From NCBI GenBank assembly GCA_947644715.1, contig CANSAP010000001.1, positions 62,001 to 126,000 on the forward strand: a DNA stretch of 64,000 nt, in the 5' to 3' direction. The stretch comes from an uncultured Bacteroidales bacterium (GTDB taxonomy: Bacteria > Bacteroidota > Bacteroidia > Bacteroidales > Muribaculaceae). Under the pieces are notes generated by a model. The model was given only the letters and a program-made list of their open reading frames with translations. It was not told the origin of the DNA and made no database searches. Position 1 is the first letter of the stretch. Every line of letters begins with the position of its first letter. This document shows, in pieces, positions 9,325-19,305 of the stretch. The position numbers and the translations under genes are program-made.

Positions 9325-9332
9325 TACTTTTG
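9325..9332 (+). promoter_or_regulatory. -7 promoter element of feoAB
   Basis: TACTTTTG matches the Bacteroidetes -7 consensus TAnnTTTG. It lies 25 bases before the chosen feoAB start, implying a leader of roughly 20 bases. I see no well-placed TTTG -33 element. Confidence 0.55.
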
Positions 9333-9356
9333 CACTACCGAAAACGGAAAATATCA

Positions 9357-11753
9357 ATGACATTAGCTGACCTTAAGAATGGCCAAAGTGCCGTCATTAC
9401 CAAGATAAAAGGCCATGGGGCGTACCGCAAGCGCGTCATGGAGATGGGATTCGTGCGCGGGCGTGAAGTGACAGCCAAGCTGAAAGCCCCCTTGCAGGAC
9501 CCGATCAAGTATTCACTGATGGGCTACGAAGTGAGCCTGCGCCGAGCTGAAGCTCTGCTCATAGAATGTGTGCAACCCGAAGACTGGGAACATCACTTCT
9601 CCCCTGATTCCGAGCATGGCAACAACCCCGGCAACTGCGACGAGAATCAGATAGCCCATCCCCGTCACGACAAAATTATCACAGTAGCCCTTGTGGGCAA
9701 CCCCAACTGCGGAAAAACCTCCCTGTTCAATTGCGCATCAGGCGCCCATGAACATGTGGGCAACTATGCCGGTGTGACCGTGGATGCAAAAGAGGGGCAC
9801 ATCGACTACAAAGGTTATCGCCTGCGCATCATCGACCTGCCCGGCACCTACTCTCTGTCAGCTTACAGCCCGGAGGAAGAATACGTCCTGCGCTATATTC
9901 GTCAGGAGGAGCCTGATGTTCTGGTCAATGTTGTAGTGGCTTCCAACCTGGAGCGCAACCTCTATCTGACCACTGAGCTTATCGACATGAACCGCTCCAT
10001 GGTCATCGACCTGAACATGTATGACGAGCTGGAGCGATCCGGCGCCACACTTGATTATCAGAAGCTGGGCAAGATGCTCGGTGTGCCCATCGTGCCCACC
10101 GTGGCCTCCACCGGCAAGGGGGTCACTGAACTGCTCGACAAAGTGATTGATGTCTACGAGCAGCGTGCCCGCGAAGTGCGTCACATTCATGTGCAACTCG
10201 GCTCTGTTGTGGAGAAAGCTGTGCGCACCCTGACCGATTCTATCAAGGCCGACGGCACCGTAGCCCTCCGGTTCTCACCTCGATACATAGCCATTAAGCT
10301 CCTCCAGGGGGATCCGGAAGTGAAGCGCATGGTCAGCCATGCCCATCACTACGACGAATGGATTCGGATTGCCTCCGAGCAGGACAAAATCATCAGCGAG
10401 CAACTCGGGCAAGATGCCTCCGAGGTTATTTCAGCCGAGAAGTATGGTTTTGTCTCAGGCGCCCTGGCCGAGACTTTCACCCCCGGCGAAGTGCAAGAAG
10501 AGAAGAAGACACGCATCATTGATGCTTTCGTGACCAACCGATTGTTCGGCTTCCCGATTTTCCTGCTCGTAATGTGGCTGATGTTTTGGGCAACGTTCCA
10601 GATAGGCCAGTATCCTATGGACTGGATTGAAGCAGGCGTCGCATGGCTCGGAGCAAAAATAGGCACCCTGATGAATCCGGGGCCGCTGCGCGACCTGCTG
10701 CTTGACGGCGTGATTGGAGGCGTGGGAGGCGTAATCGTCTTCCTCCCCAACATCCTGATTCTATACGGATTCATATCATTCCTCGAGGATAGCGGATATA
10801 TGGCACGCGTGGCCTTTATCATGGATAAAGTGATGCACCGACTTGGCTTGCACGGTAAATCATTCATTCCGTTGGTCATGGGATTCGGCTGCAACGTGCC
10901 TGCCATTATGTCCTCGCGCATCATCGAGAGCAAGTCTTCCCGCCTGATTACCATACTGATAACCCCTTTCATGAGCTGTTCGGCGCGCATTCCCATCTAC
11001 GTGTTGCTCTGCGGATGCTTCTTCCCGAACCATGCTTCGCTGGCATTCCTCAGCCTCTACGTCATAGGCATAGTGATTGCGGTCATCACCGCCCGCCTGT
11101 TGCGCCGCTTCTGGTTCAAGCAGGATGAGACACCCTTTGTCATGGAGCTGCCCCCATACCGTATGCCGACCATGAAGGCCACATGCAGAGGCATGTGGGA
11201 GAAAGCGCGCCAATACCTAAAGAAAATGGGCGGACTGATTCTCGTAGCCTCCATCATCATTTGGGCACTCAGTTACTTTCCCCGTATGCAGGAACCTGTT
11301 GGACTGCCTGACACGCCGGAGACAGAAGCAATGCTGGCTCAGGAGCAGCAGTCGCAATCCTACCTCGGCCGCATCGGCCATGCCGTTGAACCGGTGGTTC
11401 GTCCCTTGGGATTCGATTGGAAAATGAGCGTAAGCCTCATAGCCGGAGCCGCCGCAAAAGAGGTGGTTGTCTCTACTCTCGGAGTGCTCTACACCGGCAC
11501 CGACGATTCAGAAGAGCTGCTGGCAGAACGACTCACAGCCCCCAACCCCGTGACCGGTCAGACTCCGTTCACCCCTCTGACGGCCTTCGCCTTCCTCGTC
11601 TTCGTGCTCATTTATTTCCCCTGCATAGCGACACTTGTGGCAATAGTGCGAGAGACCGGTTCCTGGCGCTACGGACTCTTTTCTCTTGGCTACAATACGG
11701 CATTAGCCTATTTAGCCGCATTGCTGATATACCAGATTGGCATCCTACTCTGA
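9357..11753 (+). CDS. feoB: FeoA-FeoB fusion ferrous iron transporter
   Basis: This 798-residue protein imports Fe(II) across the inner membrane. Residues 1-75 are an FeoA-type SH3-like domain (MTLADLKNGQSAVITKI...). A linker leads into a G-protein domain with P-loop VGNPNCGKT (114-122), G2 around the YAGVTVDAKEG threonine, G3 DLPGTYSL and G4-like NMYD. From about residue 390 there are many hydrophobic segments containing the FeoB gate blocks PLVMGFGCNVPAIMSSR and GAAAKEVVVSTLGVLY. The start at 9357 is preferred because the only upstream in-frame candidate, TTG at 9330, overlaps the -7 promoter element. Such FeoAB fusions are normal in Bacteroidetes. No ferric-uptake-type operator was recognised. 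Confidence 0.95.
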   Translation: MTLADLKNGQSAVITKIKGHGAYRKRVMEMGFVRGREVTAKLKAPLQDPIKYSLMGYEVSLRRAEALLIECVQPEDWEHHFSPDSEHGNNPGNCDENQIAHPRHDKIITVALVGNPNCGKTSLFNCASGAHEHVGNYAGVTVDAKEGHIDYKGYRLRIIDLPGTYSLSAYSPEEEYVLRYIRQEEPDVLVNVVVASNLERNLYLTTELIDMNRSMVIDLNMYDELERSGATLDYQKLGKMLGVPIVPTVASTGKGVTELLDKVIDVYEQRAREVRHIHVQLGSVVEKAVRTLTDSIKADGTVALRFSPRYIAIKLLQGDPEVKRMVSHAHHYDEWIRIASEQDKIISEQLGQDASEVISAEKYGFVSGALAETFTPGEVQEEKKTRIIDAFVTNRLFGFPIFLLVMWLMFWATFQIGQYPMDWIEAGVAWLGAKIGTLMNPGPLRDLLLDGVIGGVGGVIVFLPNILILYGFISFLEDSGYMARVAFIMDKVMHRLGLHGKSFIPLVMGFGCNVPAIMSSRIIESKSSRLITILITPFMSCSARIPIYVLLCGCFFPNHASLAFLSLYVIGIVIAVITARLLRRFWFKQDETPFVMELPPYRMPTMKATCRGMWEKARQYLKKMGGLILVASIIIWALSYFPRMQEPVGLPDTPETEAMLAQEQQSQSYLGRIGHAVEPVVRPLGFDWKMSVSLIAGAAAKEVVVSTLGVLYTGTDDSEELLAERLTAPNPVTGQTPFTPLTAFAFLVFVLIYFPCIATLVAIVRETGSWRYGLFSLGYNTALAYLAALLIYQIGILL

Positions 11754-11848
11754 CGGCGCAATAAACAGGGGGGAAATCGCGTTCTAAAATCTATAAGGAC
11801 ACTTGAAAGTCAGAATGACTTCATAGGTTCCGGAAGACTTCACAGACA

Positions 11849-13240
11849 ATGATGAACATGCGCTTTCCCCGCCATATTTTTTGCACTCTGCTGCTCCTGC
11901 TTGCAGGCGCGGCAGGGGCTTTTGCAGCATCCGTCACATTCAACGGGGCTACCCTTCCCGTGCAGGAAGTTGTGCCTGACAAGAGCACCGGCCTGAACCG
12001 CATATATGTCACCTATGACATGCGTGGACTCTCACTCACCTATCACGCCTCAGGCAATGGGGGCAATGTAACCTTCTACCGATACAGTTCTTTGGGAGGA
12101 GGATATGCCGAACAGCTTTCAGGCATCGTAGCCTCCGGCAACGACTACACACTCCCTAACCCTGAAGGGGAGATGGGCTACATCGTAGAGGAGGGCACTG
12201 ACCGTTACTATTTCTGGCTGACCGACTATTCCCAACACCGCCTTTACCTTAAAGGGGCATCCCTGCCCGAGGAGCAGGATTGCTCCATGACCACACTTAA
12301 TCTGCAAGGCAGTGGCAGCCCGATTCATTTCTATTCGATTAACGGACGCCAGTTTACGTTGGATCAACAGATTACCGTCAACTACTATACTCTCGACTAT
12401 GACGACGAGGCCCGGCAGTATAACCAAGTGACTGAATCGAAGAATCTGGAAAGCTTTTCGGAACATGTCTACATCACTCCCGCCCCACTATGCAACACAA
12501 CTTTCCACGTGAACGGCGACCGCTTCCTGCGTGCCTGGAACTGGGAAGAGGAGGTCGAGAGTCCCACCTTCCGCACTAACGCAGTGGCGGTTCACACCTA
12601 TGCCGAGCAGACCCCGGAAAGCACTGACCCCGACTACCGCAGCAATCAGATTGGCTCCTCAACCTCCACGGGAGAGTTGGGAGGCTCAGCTCCGGCAGAG
12701 ATAACCTTCACGGCCGTTTGCTCCGACGCCGTTGTGCACCATGAATGGCAGTTCTCCACAGACCCCGATTTCTCCAACCTCCTGTATCGTTTCAACGAAC
12801 GTGAAGTGACATATACGTTCCGCGAGGAGGGAACAACCTACGTCCGCTACATCGGCACCAACGCCGAAGGCACATGCGAGGCTGAGGGTGAAAGCTTCAC
12901 CGTGAGCATAGGCGCTTCTGACCTCAAGTGTCCGAACGCATTCTCTCCCGGCGCCTCTGAAGGGGTTAACGATGAATGGAAAGTCTCTTACCGCTCCATC
13001 GTCGACTTCAAATGCTGGATTTTCAACCGCCATGGCCGTCAGCTCTTCCACTTCACCGACCCCTCGCAAGGCTGGGATGGCAAAGTGGGTGGCAAGGTTG
13101 TCAAAAGCGGTGTGTACTACTATGTGATTGAGGCCACCGGTGCCGATGGTAAAAAGTATAAACTATCAGGCGACATAAATGTTATCGGTTACAAGGGACT
13201 GGGCTCCTCATCCTCCTCCGGAACCGAAACGACCGAATAG
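11849..13240 (+). CDS. Secreted protein with gliding-motility-type C-terminal domain (T9SS type B-like)
   Basis: A 463-residue exported protein. The N-terminus has a signal peptide (positive MMNMRFPRH, hydrophobic FCTLLLLLAGAAGAFA). The middle, about 30-380, is beta-rich and unrecognised, with an Ig-like segment near 300-350. Residues about 360-450 match the CHU_C / gliding-motility C-terminal domain: CPNAFSPGASEGVNDEW, then IFNRHGRQLFH, GWDGK, SGVYYYVIEA and SGDINVI. In Bacteroidetes this domain directs type IX secretion (type B). A Ser-rich tail (SSSSSGTETTE) follows it. Function of the passenger is unknown. It stands alone between feoAB and uvrA. Confidence 0.75.
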   Translation: MMNMRFPRHIFCTLLLLLAGAAGAFAASVTFNGATLPVQEVVPDKSTGLNRIYVTYDMRGLSLTYHASGNGGNVTFYRYSSLGGGYAEQLSGIVASGNDYTLPNPEGEMGYIVEEGTDRYYFWLTDYSQHRLYLKGASLPEEQDCSMTTLNLQGSGSPIHFYSINGRQFTLDQQITVNYYTLDYDDEARQYNQVTESKNLESFSEHVYITPAPLCNTTFHVNGDRFLRAWNWEEEVESPTFRTNAVAVHTYAEQTPESTDPDYRSNQIGSSTSTGELGGSAPAEITFTAVCSDAVVHHEWQFSTDPDFSNLLYRFNEREVTYTFREEGTTYVRYIGTNAEGTCEAEGESFTVSIGASDLKCPNAFSPGASEGVNDEWKVSYRSIVDFKCWIFNRHGRQLFHFTDPSQGWDGKVGGKVVKSGVYYYVIEATGADGKKYKLSGDINVIGYKGLGSSSSSGTETTE

Positions 13241-13313
13241 CCTCGCCCCTTCTTCTCTCAATCTCTCACCTGACCGTGCCCCGGCGCGGTCATAATTGCG
13301 TACAGACTACACG

Positions 13314-16166
13314 ATGAACGATAATATACTTAACGACATACAGCCGCAGGGCGCAGTGGAAGTCACCGGCGCCCGCGTCAACAATCTGCGTGGAATCTCG
13401 GTGACCATTCCTCACGGGCAGCTGACCGTTGTCACCGGCCTGAGCGGCAGCGGAAAGTCTTCGCTGGCATTCGACACCGTGTTTGCCGAAGGGCAGCGAA
13501 GATATATCGAAACCTTTTCCGCCTATGCCCGCAATATCATGGACACTCCGGAGCGCCCTGATGTGGACCGCATAACCGGCCTTTCGCCGGTAATCTCCAT
13601 TGAGCAGAAAACCACTAACCGCAACCCTCGCTCCACCATAGGCACCACTACTGAAATCTATGACTTCCTGCGCCTGCTATACGCCCGCATTGGCCAGGCA
13701 CGCAGCTACATAAGCGGGGAGCCGATGGTGAAATATACCACCGACCAAATTACCGACCTAATCCTTCACCAATATGCCGGCAAGAAAATTGCCATTCTCG
13801 CTCCCTTGGTCAAGAACAGAAAGGGGCATTACCGTGAGCTCTTTGACTCGCTGCTGAAGAAGGGTTATTTGAATGTGCGCGTTGACGGCGAGCTGCGTGA
13901 GATTGCCGCCGACATGAAACTCGTGCGTTACAAGAACCACTCGGTTGAGCTGGTGGTGGACCGAATGCGAGCCAATCCCGATGACCCCAAACGCCTGACA
14001 GCCTCTGTGACTCAAGCTCTCAAGCAGGGGGGAAAGCAAATGATGGTGCTCAACCTGGAGGATGACTCCGTGCGCTATTTCTCTCAGCTGCTGATGGATG
14101 CGGAGAACGGTATCAGTTACGCCGAGCCGGCGCCTCACAATTTCTCTTTCAATTCTCCTCAGGGTGCATGTCCGGTGTGCAAAGGGCTTGGCTACATCAA
14201 TATAGTGGATCGCGCGAAGCTCATGCCGAATCCGTCGAAGTCCATCTATGAAGGTGGCATTGAAGCCCTTGGCCGCTATCATAACTCCGTACTGTTCTGG
14301 CAGCTGGAGGCCATCTGCAAGCTCTATGGATGCACCCTCAAAACACCTATAAAAGATCTGCCGGAGGAATGCATCGATGATATTCTCAACGGCACCGACG
14401 CCCGGCTCGTATTTGAGAACGAGACCCTGTCAACCTCGCGCTATGCGACCTCCTATGAGGGATTGTTGAAATACATCGAAATGCAGCGCGATGAGGATGC
14501 CGGAGCCAAGGCCAATAAATGGAGCGGCCAGTTCTACTCCCGCAGCGTATGCCCGGAATGCAACGGGGCACGCCTCGCCCGCGAACCGCTCCACTTCTTT
14601 ATCGATGGAAAGAATATTGCCGAAGTGTCACAGATGGACATCGGACAGCTGCTTGCATGGGTTGACAGTCTCGCCGGGAAACTAACCGGCAAGGAGGCCC
14701 GTATTGCCTCAGAGATTCTCAAGGAGATTCGCTCGCGCCTGCAATTCCTGATGGATGTGGGTCTTGAATATCTGTCGCTGGGGCGTGCCTCCGCATCGCT
14801 CAGTGGCGGCGAGAGCCAGCGCATACGTCTGGCCACACAAATCGGGTCGCAGCTCGTGAATGTGCTTTACATTCTTGACGAGCCCTCAATCGGGCTGCAT
14901 CAGCGTGACAATGTGCGCCTCATCAAATCGCTTCAGAATCTGCGCGATGCCGGCAATTCGGTGGTGGTCGTGGAGCATGACAAAGATATGATGACTGAGG
15001 CTGACTATATTATTGACATCGGTCCCGGCGCCGGTGTGCATGGCGGTGAGGTAATGTTTCAGGGCACCCCGAAGGAGTTGCTGAAGACCCACACGCTGAC
15101 CGCATCCTATCTGAACGGCGAGCGAGAGATACCTCTACCGGAATCCCGCCGCAAAGGTAACGGCAAAGAGTTGACCATTATCGGTGCCACCGGCCACAAT
15201 CTTAAAAATGTTGACCTGCATCTCCCCCTGGGGATGTTCGTCTGTGTGACGGGTGTCAGCGGCTCCGGCAAGTCGTCGCTGATTAACGGCACACTGCAGC
15301 CTATTCTCTCTCAAAAGCTTTACCGCTCCAACCGTGACCCGCTCCCCTATCGGGAGGTATTGGGTCTGGAGAATCTTGATAAGATTGTCACCGTCGACCA
15401 GTCGCCGCTCGGACGCACCCCTCGCTCCAATCCGGCCACCTATACCGGCCTCTTCTCTGACATCCGCAAACTGTTTGTAGCTCTGCCCGAAGCTCAGATT
15501 CGTGGCTACAAACCGGGGCGCTTCTCCTTCAATGTCTCCGGCGGCCGCTGCGAGACCTGCAAAGGCAACGGCTATCGCACCATCGAAATGAACTTCCTGC
15601 CGGATGTGCTCGTGCCCTGCGACCAATGCCACGGCAAGCGCTATAACCGCGAGACGCTCGAAGTGCGATTCAAAGGCAAATCAATAGCCGACGTGCTGGA
15701 AATGACCGTGGATGAAGCCGTTGAATTCTTCCAGGCGCAACCACCTATTCTGCGCAAGGTCAAGATGCTTCAAGAGGTGGGCCTTGGCTATCTGAAACTG
15801 GGGCAACCCTCATCAACCCTTTCCGGCGGCGAGAACCAACGCGTAAAGCTTGCCTCAGAACTCGCAAAGCGTGACACGGGCAAGACCCTCTTTCTGCTCG
15901 ACGAGCCTACCACCGGCCTGCATTTTGAAGACATCAGGGTGCTCATGAAGGTCATCAACAAGCTGGCTGACAGGGGCAATACGGTGCTCATAATCGAGCA
16001 TAACCTGGATGTTATCAAGTGTGCGGACTACATTATTGACCTTGGCCCGGAGGGTGGCCGTGGCGGCGGACAAATCATGGCCTGCGGCACCCCCGAGGAG
16101 ATTGCCCGCCTGGATACCCCCACCGCCCGCTTCCTTGCCCCTGAGTTGAAGACACCGGAAAAATGA
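13314..16166 (+). CDS. uvrA: UvrABC excinuclease subunit A
   Basis: This 950-residue protein is the damage-sensing ATPase of nucleotide excision repair. It carries two ABC modules: Walker [13 protein letters not shown] near residue 40 and [10 protein letters not shown] in the second half, and ABC signatures [12 protein letters not shown] and [12 protein letters not shown]. Zinc modules are seen as CPVCKGLGY...CPECNGARL and CETCKGNGY...[10 protein letters not shown]. The ATG at 13314 is chosen over an in-frame TTG at 13296, since [23 protein letters not shown] fits family starts. trxA follows 58 bases downstream and may be co-transcribed. Confidence 0.97.
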   Translation: MNDNILNDIQPQGAVEVTGARVNNLRGISVTIPHGQLTVVTGLSGSGKSSLAFDTVFAEGQRRYIETFSAYARNIMDTPERPDVDRITGLSPVISIEQKTTNRNPRSTIGTTTEIYDFLRLLYARIGQARSYISGEPMVKYTTDQITDLILHQYAGKKIAILAPLVKNRKGHYRELFDSLLKKGYLNVRVDGELREIAADMKLVRYKNHSVELVVDRMRANPDDPKRLTASVTQALKQGGKQMMVLNLEDDSVRYFSQLLMDAENGISYAEPAPHNFSFNSPQGACPVCKGLGYINIVDRAKLMPNPSKSIYEGGIEALGRYHNSVLFWQLEAICKLYGCTLKTPIKDLPEECIDDILNGTDARLVFENETLSTSRYATSYEGLLKYIEMQRDEDAGAKANKWSGQFYSRSVCPECNGARLAREPLHFFIDGKNIAEVSQMDIGQLLAWVDSLAGKLTGKEARIASEILKEIRSRLQFLMDVGLEYLSLGRASASLSGGESQRIRLATQIGSQLVNVLYILDEPSIGLHQRDNVRLIKSLQNLRDAGNSVVVVEHDKDMMTEADYIIDIGPGAGVHGGEVMFQGTPKELLKTHTLTASYLNGEREIPLPESRRKGNGKELTIIGATGHNLKNVDLHLPLGMFVCVTGVSGSGKSSLINGTLQPILSQKLYRSNRDPLPYREVLGLENLDKIVTVDQSPLGRTPRSNPATYTGLFSDIRKLFVALPEAQIRGYKPGRFSFNVSGGRCETCKGNGYRTIEMNFLPDVLVPCDQCHGKRYNRETLEVRFKGKSIADVLEMTVDEAVEFFQAQPPILRKVKMLQEVGLGYLKLGQPSSTLSGGENQRVKLASELAKRDTGKTLFLLDEPTTGLHFEDIRVLMKVINKLADRGNTVLIIEHNLDVIKCADYIIDLGPEGGRGGGQIMACGTPEEIARLDTPTARFLAPELKTPEK

Positions 16167-16224
16167 ACCGACTCCCCTCCAGCCGCGTTATATTCATGAA
16201 TAACCGTTTAATTTTATAGATACT

Positions 16225-16521
16225 ATGGACAAATTTCATGAAATAATCGGCGGGGATGTGCCCGTGCTTGTTGACTTTTTCGCCTCATGGTGCGGCCCCT
16301 GCAAGATGATGCACCCCGTCATGGAGCAGATTCACGAAAAACTCGGCAGCAAAGTGCGTCTGCTGAAAGTGGATATCGACAAGAACCCCGACCTGGCAGC
16401 ACAATATAATGTGCGGTCAGTGCCCACGCTCCTGATTTTCAAGAACGGCGAATTGAAGTTCCGCACTGTCGGAGCACAGAGCGCAGCCACTCTCGAAGCT
16501 GAACTTGAGAAGTATTATTGA
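16225..16521 (+). CDS. trxA: Thioredoxin
   Basis: A 98-residue thioredoxin with the WCGPCKMM active site (Cys28/Cys31) and the cis-proline segment VRSVPTLLIFKNGE. It has no signal peptide, so it is a cytoplasmic disulfide reductase. The first strand is short compared with the usual 105-110 residues, but the fold is complete. It lies just downstream of uvrA and is followed by a hairpin terminator. Confidence 0.93.
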   Translation: MDKFHEIIGGDVPVLVDFFASWCGPCKMMHPVMEQIHEKLGSKVRLLKVDIDKNPDLAAQYNVRSVPTLLIFKNGELKFRTVGAQSAATLEAELEKYY

Positions 16522-16537
16522 GCTCTGCAACAGGCTA

Positions 16538-16573
16538 AGAGTGTGTCTTAACATATATTTTTAGACACACTCT
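16538..16573 (+). terminator. Repeat-type hairpin terminator after trxA (copy 1)
   Basis: Perfect 11-bp stem AGAGTGTGTCT (16538-16548) / AGACACACTCT (16563-16573) with a T-rich 14-base loop. An identical 36-base element occurs at 31855-31890, and the right half recurs at 18795-18814, so this is an interspersed repeat doing duty as a terminator. Confidence 0.75.
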
Positions 16574-16702
16574 AAAATTAGAGAATCGCCCTCCGGAATA
16601 TGCATGGCGCGGAAGGTCTATCACAGCATAGGCCTCCGCGCCATTTGCCATTGGTTTCATATCGTTGGCACACACCGGTTTTCACGCGCAAAGATATTTT
16701 AG

Positions 16703-16710
16703 TAACTTTG
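16703..16710 (+). promoter_or_regulatory. -7 promoter element of the TonB-dependent receptor
   Basis: TAACTTTG matches TAnnTTTG, 22 bases before the receptor start. A degenerate -33 (TTTTC) lies about 21 bases upstream. Confidence 0.6.
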
Positions 16711-16732
16711 CATCCTGTTTCCAACTAATCAA

Positions 16733-18805
16733 ATGAGATTTCAATACATATTTACGCTACTCTCTCTTCCCTCTATTGCGTGGGCACATACTCAGGAATC
16801 ACCTGACACATGCGTGCATCTTGATGAAGTAGTAGTGTCGGGAGTGACAGGTAAGACCTCTGCCAGACAATCACCGGCACCAATCAATGTTATTTCCGCT
16901 GAAGCTCTGCGCATACACCCTTCCGGCAATATAATAGATGCCATCAGCCGTGTGCCCGGCGTGAATCAGATTACCACCGGTAGCGGTATCTCAAAACCTG
17001 TTATCCGTGGTCTCAGTCATAATCAGGTGCTTGTCATCAACGACGGCGTTCGTCAGGAAGGACAACAATGGGGCGACGAACATGGCATTGAGATTGATGC
17101 CCGCAGCGTTCACTCAATAGAAGTTCTCAAAGGTCCGGCCTCCCTGATGTATGGTTCTGACGCAATGGGGGGCGTTATCCTCATGCACAGCGCGCCCATT
17201 CTGCCTGAGGGAACAATGCAAGGTGAGGCGGCTGCCGAATTCCAGTCAAATAATGGCCTGCTCGGCGGCACACTTAACTGGCGCGGCAACAAACATGGCT
17301 TCCTTTGGGATGCCAGATGGAGTGGCAAATGGGCTCATGACTATCATTCTCCGCAGGATGGTTATGTGGGTGGCACCGCATTCCGTGAACAGGCTGCCTC
17401 TGCCATGTTAGGATATGCTGACAGTCAAATTCTCTCCAAACTCCTGCTTTCATACTATCATATGAAGCCGGGCATGACCGAAGTGGGTCACCACGGATAT
17501 ACTCCCGGCAATGCCGGCTACTCGATAACTCTGCCCTACCAACATGTGGCGCACTACAAGGCTGTGCTCGACAACTCCTTCAATATCAGCTCCGGCAAAT
17601 TAATTGCCACCATAGGTTATCAGCAGAACAGACGCCGAGAGTTTGAGCATTCTGAAGAATGCGAACTCGACATGCGGCTGCACACCTTGACATATGACTT
17701 CCGCTATATCTTCCCCTCCATATCCTCATGGAAATTCAATATCGGCGCCGGAGGAATGTGGCAACAGTCAACGAATCTTGGCGAAGAGTTTCTAATCCCT
17801 GACTACAAGCTCTTTGATATTGGCGTGTTCGCCACTGCCTCACGTTCTTTTTTTGATGTGCTGCACATCAGTGGGGGGCTGCGTTTCGATTACAGGCACC
17901 TGCACAGCACTCCTCCTGCCGACGACGCCGAAATGCGCTTTACTGACTTTACCAGGGATTTCAATGCCGTGTCAGGCAGCATTGGAGCAATATATAATGT
18001 TTCGCCTGCTCTTGACTTGAAGCTGAACGTATCCCGCGGCTACCGCACTCCGTCCATAAATGAATTGGCAAGCAATGGTGAACACGAAGGCACTTTCAGA
18101 TACGAGATTGGCAACGCCACTCTCAAAGCGGAAGAAAGCCTGCAGGCTGACCTAGGTCTTGACTTCACTTCTGAATACGTGTCAGGAGCCTTATCCCTTT
18201 TTGCAAACCGAATTGACAACTACATCTATCTTGCTCGCAACGGTGAAGCAGAAGACAACTCTCCGGTCTACACCTACAACGCCGGAGATGCATTCCTGAT
18301 GGGAGGTGAAGCCCGACTGATTCTGCATCTGCTTCATCATCTTCACTTTGAGAACGCTTTTTCTTACGTAAGCGCCCGCCAGCTTCACGCATCCGCCGAC
18401 ACAAAATATTTGCCATTCACTCCGGCACCCCGACTGCTCTCCACTCTCCACTATGATTTCTCGCTTCCCTTCCACGGCAGCCACGATAATACATTTGCTT
18501 GCTTCGCCGAGTTGGAAATGGATTTGAACTTGCGGCAAAGCCATGTGTATCTGGCCGGTGACACGGAAACTCCAACTCCATCCTATACTCTGTTCAATCT
18601 CTCTGTCGGAACTGATATTTTCTTAGCAGACAAGCGAAAATTATGCAGTATAACACTCTCCGGCACCAACATTTTCAACCGCTCATACCAATCTCATTTG
18701 AGCAGATTCAAATATGCCGGAACGTATCCCTTCACCGGCCATTACGGTTTCGATAATCCCGGAGCAAACATCTGTATCAAAGTCCTTTTCCCTCTATATT
18801 TTTAG
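16733..18805 (+). CDS. TonB-dependent outer membrane receptor
   Basis: A 690-residue outer-membrane receptor. It begins with a signal peptide (MRFQYIFTLLSLPSIAWA), followed by a short TonB-box-like EVVVSG. The plug domain spans about 45-150 (INVISAEALRIHPSGNIIDAI, PVIRGLSHNQVLVINDGVR, SIEVLKGPASLMYGSDAMGG). The rest is a beta-barrel ending in an aromatic residue (FPLYF). There is no N-terminal carboxypeptidase-like extension and no SusD partner, so it is not a SusC glycan importer; a metal or siderophore role is more likely. The barrel has several His-rich spots (HHGYTPG, HLLHHLHF), suggestive of a metal ligand, but substrate is not determined. The stop codon lies inside a repeat element. Confidence 0.88.
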   Translation: MRFQYIFTLLSLPSIAWAHTQESPDTCVHLDEVVVSGVTGKTSARQSPAPINVISAEALRIHPSGNIIDAISRVPGVNQITTGSGISKPVIRGLSHNQVLVINDGVRQEGQQWGDEHGIEIDARSVHSIEVLKGPASLMYGSDAMGGVILMHSAPILPEGTMQGEAAAEFQSNNGLLGGTLNWRGNKHGFLWDARWSGKWAHDYHSPQDGYVGGTAFREQAASAMLGYADSQILSKLLLSYYHMKPGMTEVGHHGYTPGNAGYSITLPYQHVAHYKAVLDNSFNISSGKLIATIGYQQNRRREFEHSEECELDMRLHTLTYDFRYIFPSISSWKFNIGAGGMWQQSTNLGEEFLIPDYKLFDIGVFATASRSFFDVLHISGGLRFDYRHLHSTPPADDAEMRFTDFTRDFNAVSGSIGAIYNVSPALDLKLNVSRGYRTPSINELASNGEHEGTFRYEIGNATLKAEESLQADLGLDFTSEYVSGALSLFANRIDNYIYLARNGEAEDNSPVYTYNAGDAFLMGGEARLILHLLHHLHFENAFSYVSARQLHASADTKYLPFTPAPRLLSTLHYDFSLPFHGSHDNTFACFAELEMDLNLRQSHVYLAGDTETPTPSYTLFNLSVGTDIFLADKRKLCSITLSGTNIFNRSYQSHLSRFKYAGTYPFTGHYGFDNPGANICIKVLFPLYF

Positions 18806-18816
18806 ACACACTCTAT

Positions 18817-18926
18817 GAGGGTGTGTCAAAACGTGAACCCGACTCTGAATGAGGGAGGGTGTGTCAAAACGTAAACCTGACGCTGAATGAGGGAGGGTGT
18901 GCCAAAACGTAAACCCGACGCTGAAT
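18817..18926. repeat. Three tandem 38-bp repeats
   Basis: Copies start at 18817, 18855 and 18893, each opening GAGGGTGTG and containing CAAAACGT and CTGAAT; they differ at a few bases. The units are contiguous with no spacers, so this is not a CRISPR. The third copy runs directly into a large palindrome at 18925. Confidence 0.9.
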
Positions 18927-19125
18927 GGCGCGGAGCGCCTATCCATTGTTAGCCGGGGGGCTTCAGCCCCCCGGTTTGCATTTAGCGACAACCCAGCCCC
19001 GGAAGGGCTGCCCTATATCGTTGGTTGTCAATGTATTGGGCAGCCCCGCCGGGGCTGGCTCCATCCGTCGGGCTACCGGGGGGCTGAAGCCCCCCGGCTA
19101 ACAAAGGATAGGCGCTCCGCGCCAT
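18925..19125. repeat. 201-bp nested palindromic element
   Basis: The outer arms 18925-18974 and 19076-19125 are 50-base inverted repeats with a single mismatch. Each arm contains smaller self-complementary blocks (GGCGCGGAGCGCC and CCGGGGGGCTTCAGCCCCCC). Inner arms 18993-19013 and 19038-19058 (CAGCCCCGG... / ...CCGGGGCTG) are also inverted. The whole could fold as a long RNA hairpin or cruciform. It resembles a REP/BIME-like intergenic repeat or a non-autonomous mobile element. No transposase is nearby, and a short open frame across it is not a credible gene. Confidence 0.85.
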
Positions 19126-19243
19126 GCGTTTGCTGCAGTAAGAATTTTGACACACTCTTTTAGACACACACTCTAAGAGTCTTAATTCCGGTAAATAACG
19201 GTGCGTTCAATAGCCGAAGGCGTCACTGCAAGACAAAGAGAAT

Positions 19244-19276
19244 CCGCAGACTCCCGGAGGTACCGGGGGTCTGCGG
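19244..19276 (-). terminator. tnaA: Terminator downstream of tnaA
   Basis: Inverted repeat CCGCAGACTCCCGG (19244-19257) / CCGGGGGTCTGCGG (19263-19276), 30 bases past the tryptophanase stop. The T-run on the minus strand is weak. Confidence 0.65.
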
Positions 19277-19305
19277 ATTTTGGATTTCTTTATTCGGACT
19301 TTGGA

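Noticed and set aside
9330-9356. Upstream TTG start for feoAB
   Set aside because: The codon overlaps the -7 promoter element; MTLADL at 9357 is the natural FeoA start.
18817-18926. Possible CRISPR array (38-bp repeats)
   Set aside because: Only three units, contiguous with no spacers, and no cas genes.
18897-19163. Open frame of 88 codons across the palindromic repeat
   Set aside because: It is a by-product of the GC-rich inverted repeat; its peptide repeats the same palindromic segment on both ends and has no start signals.
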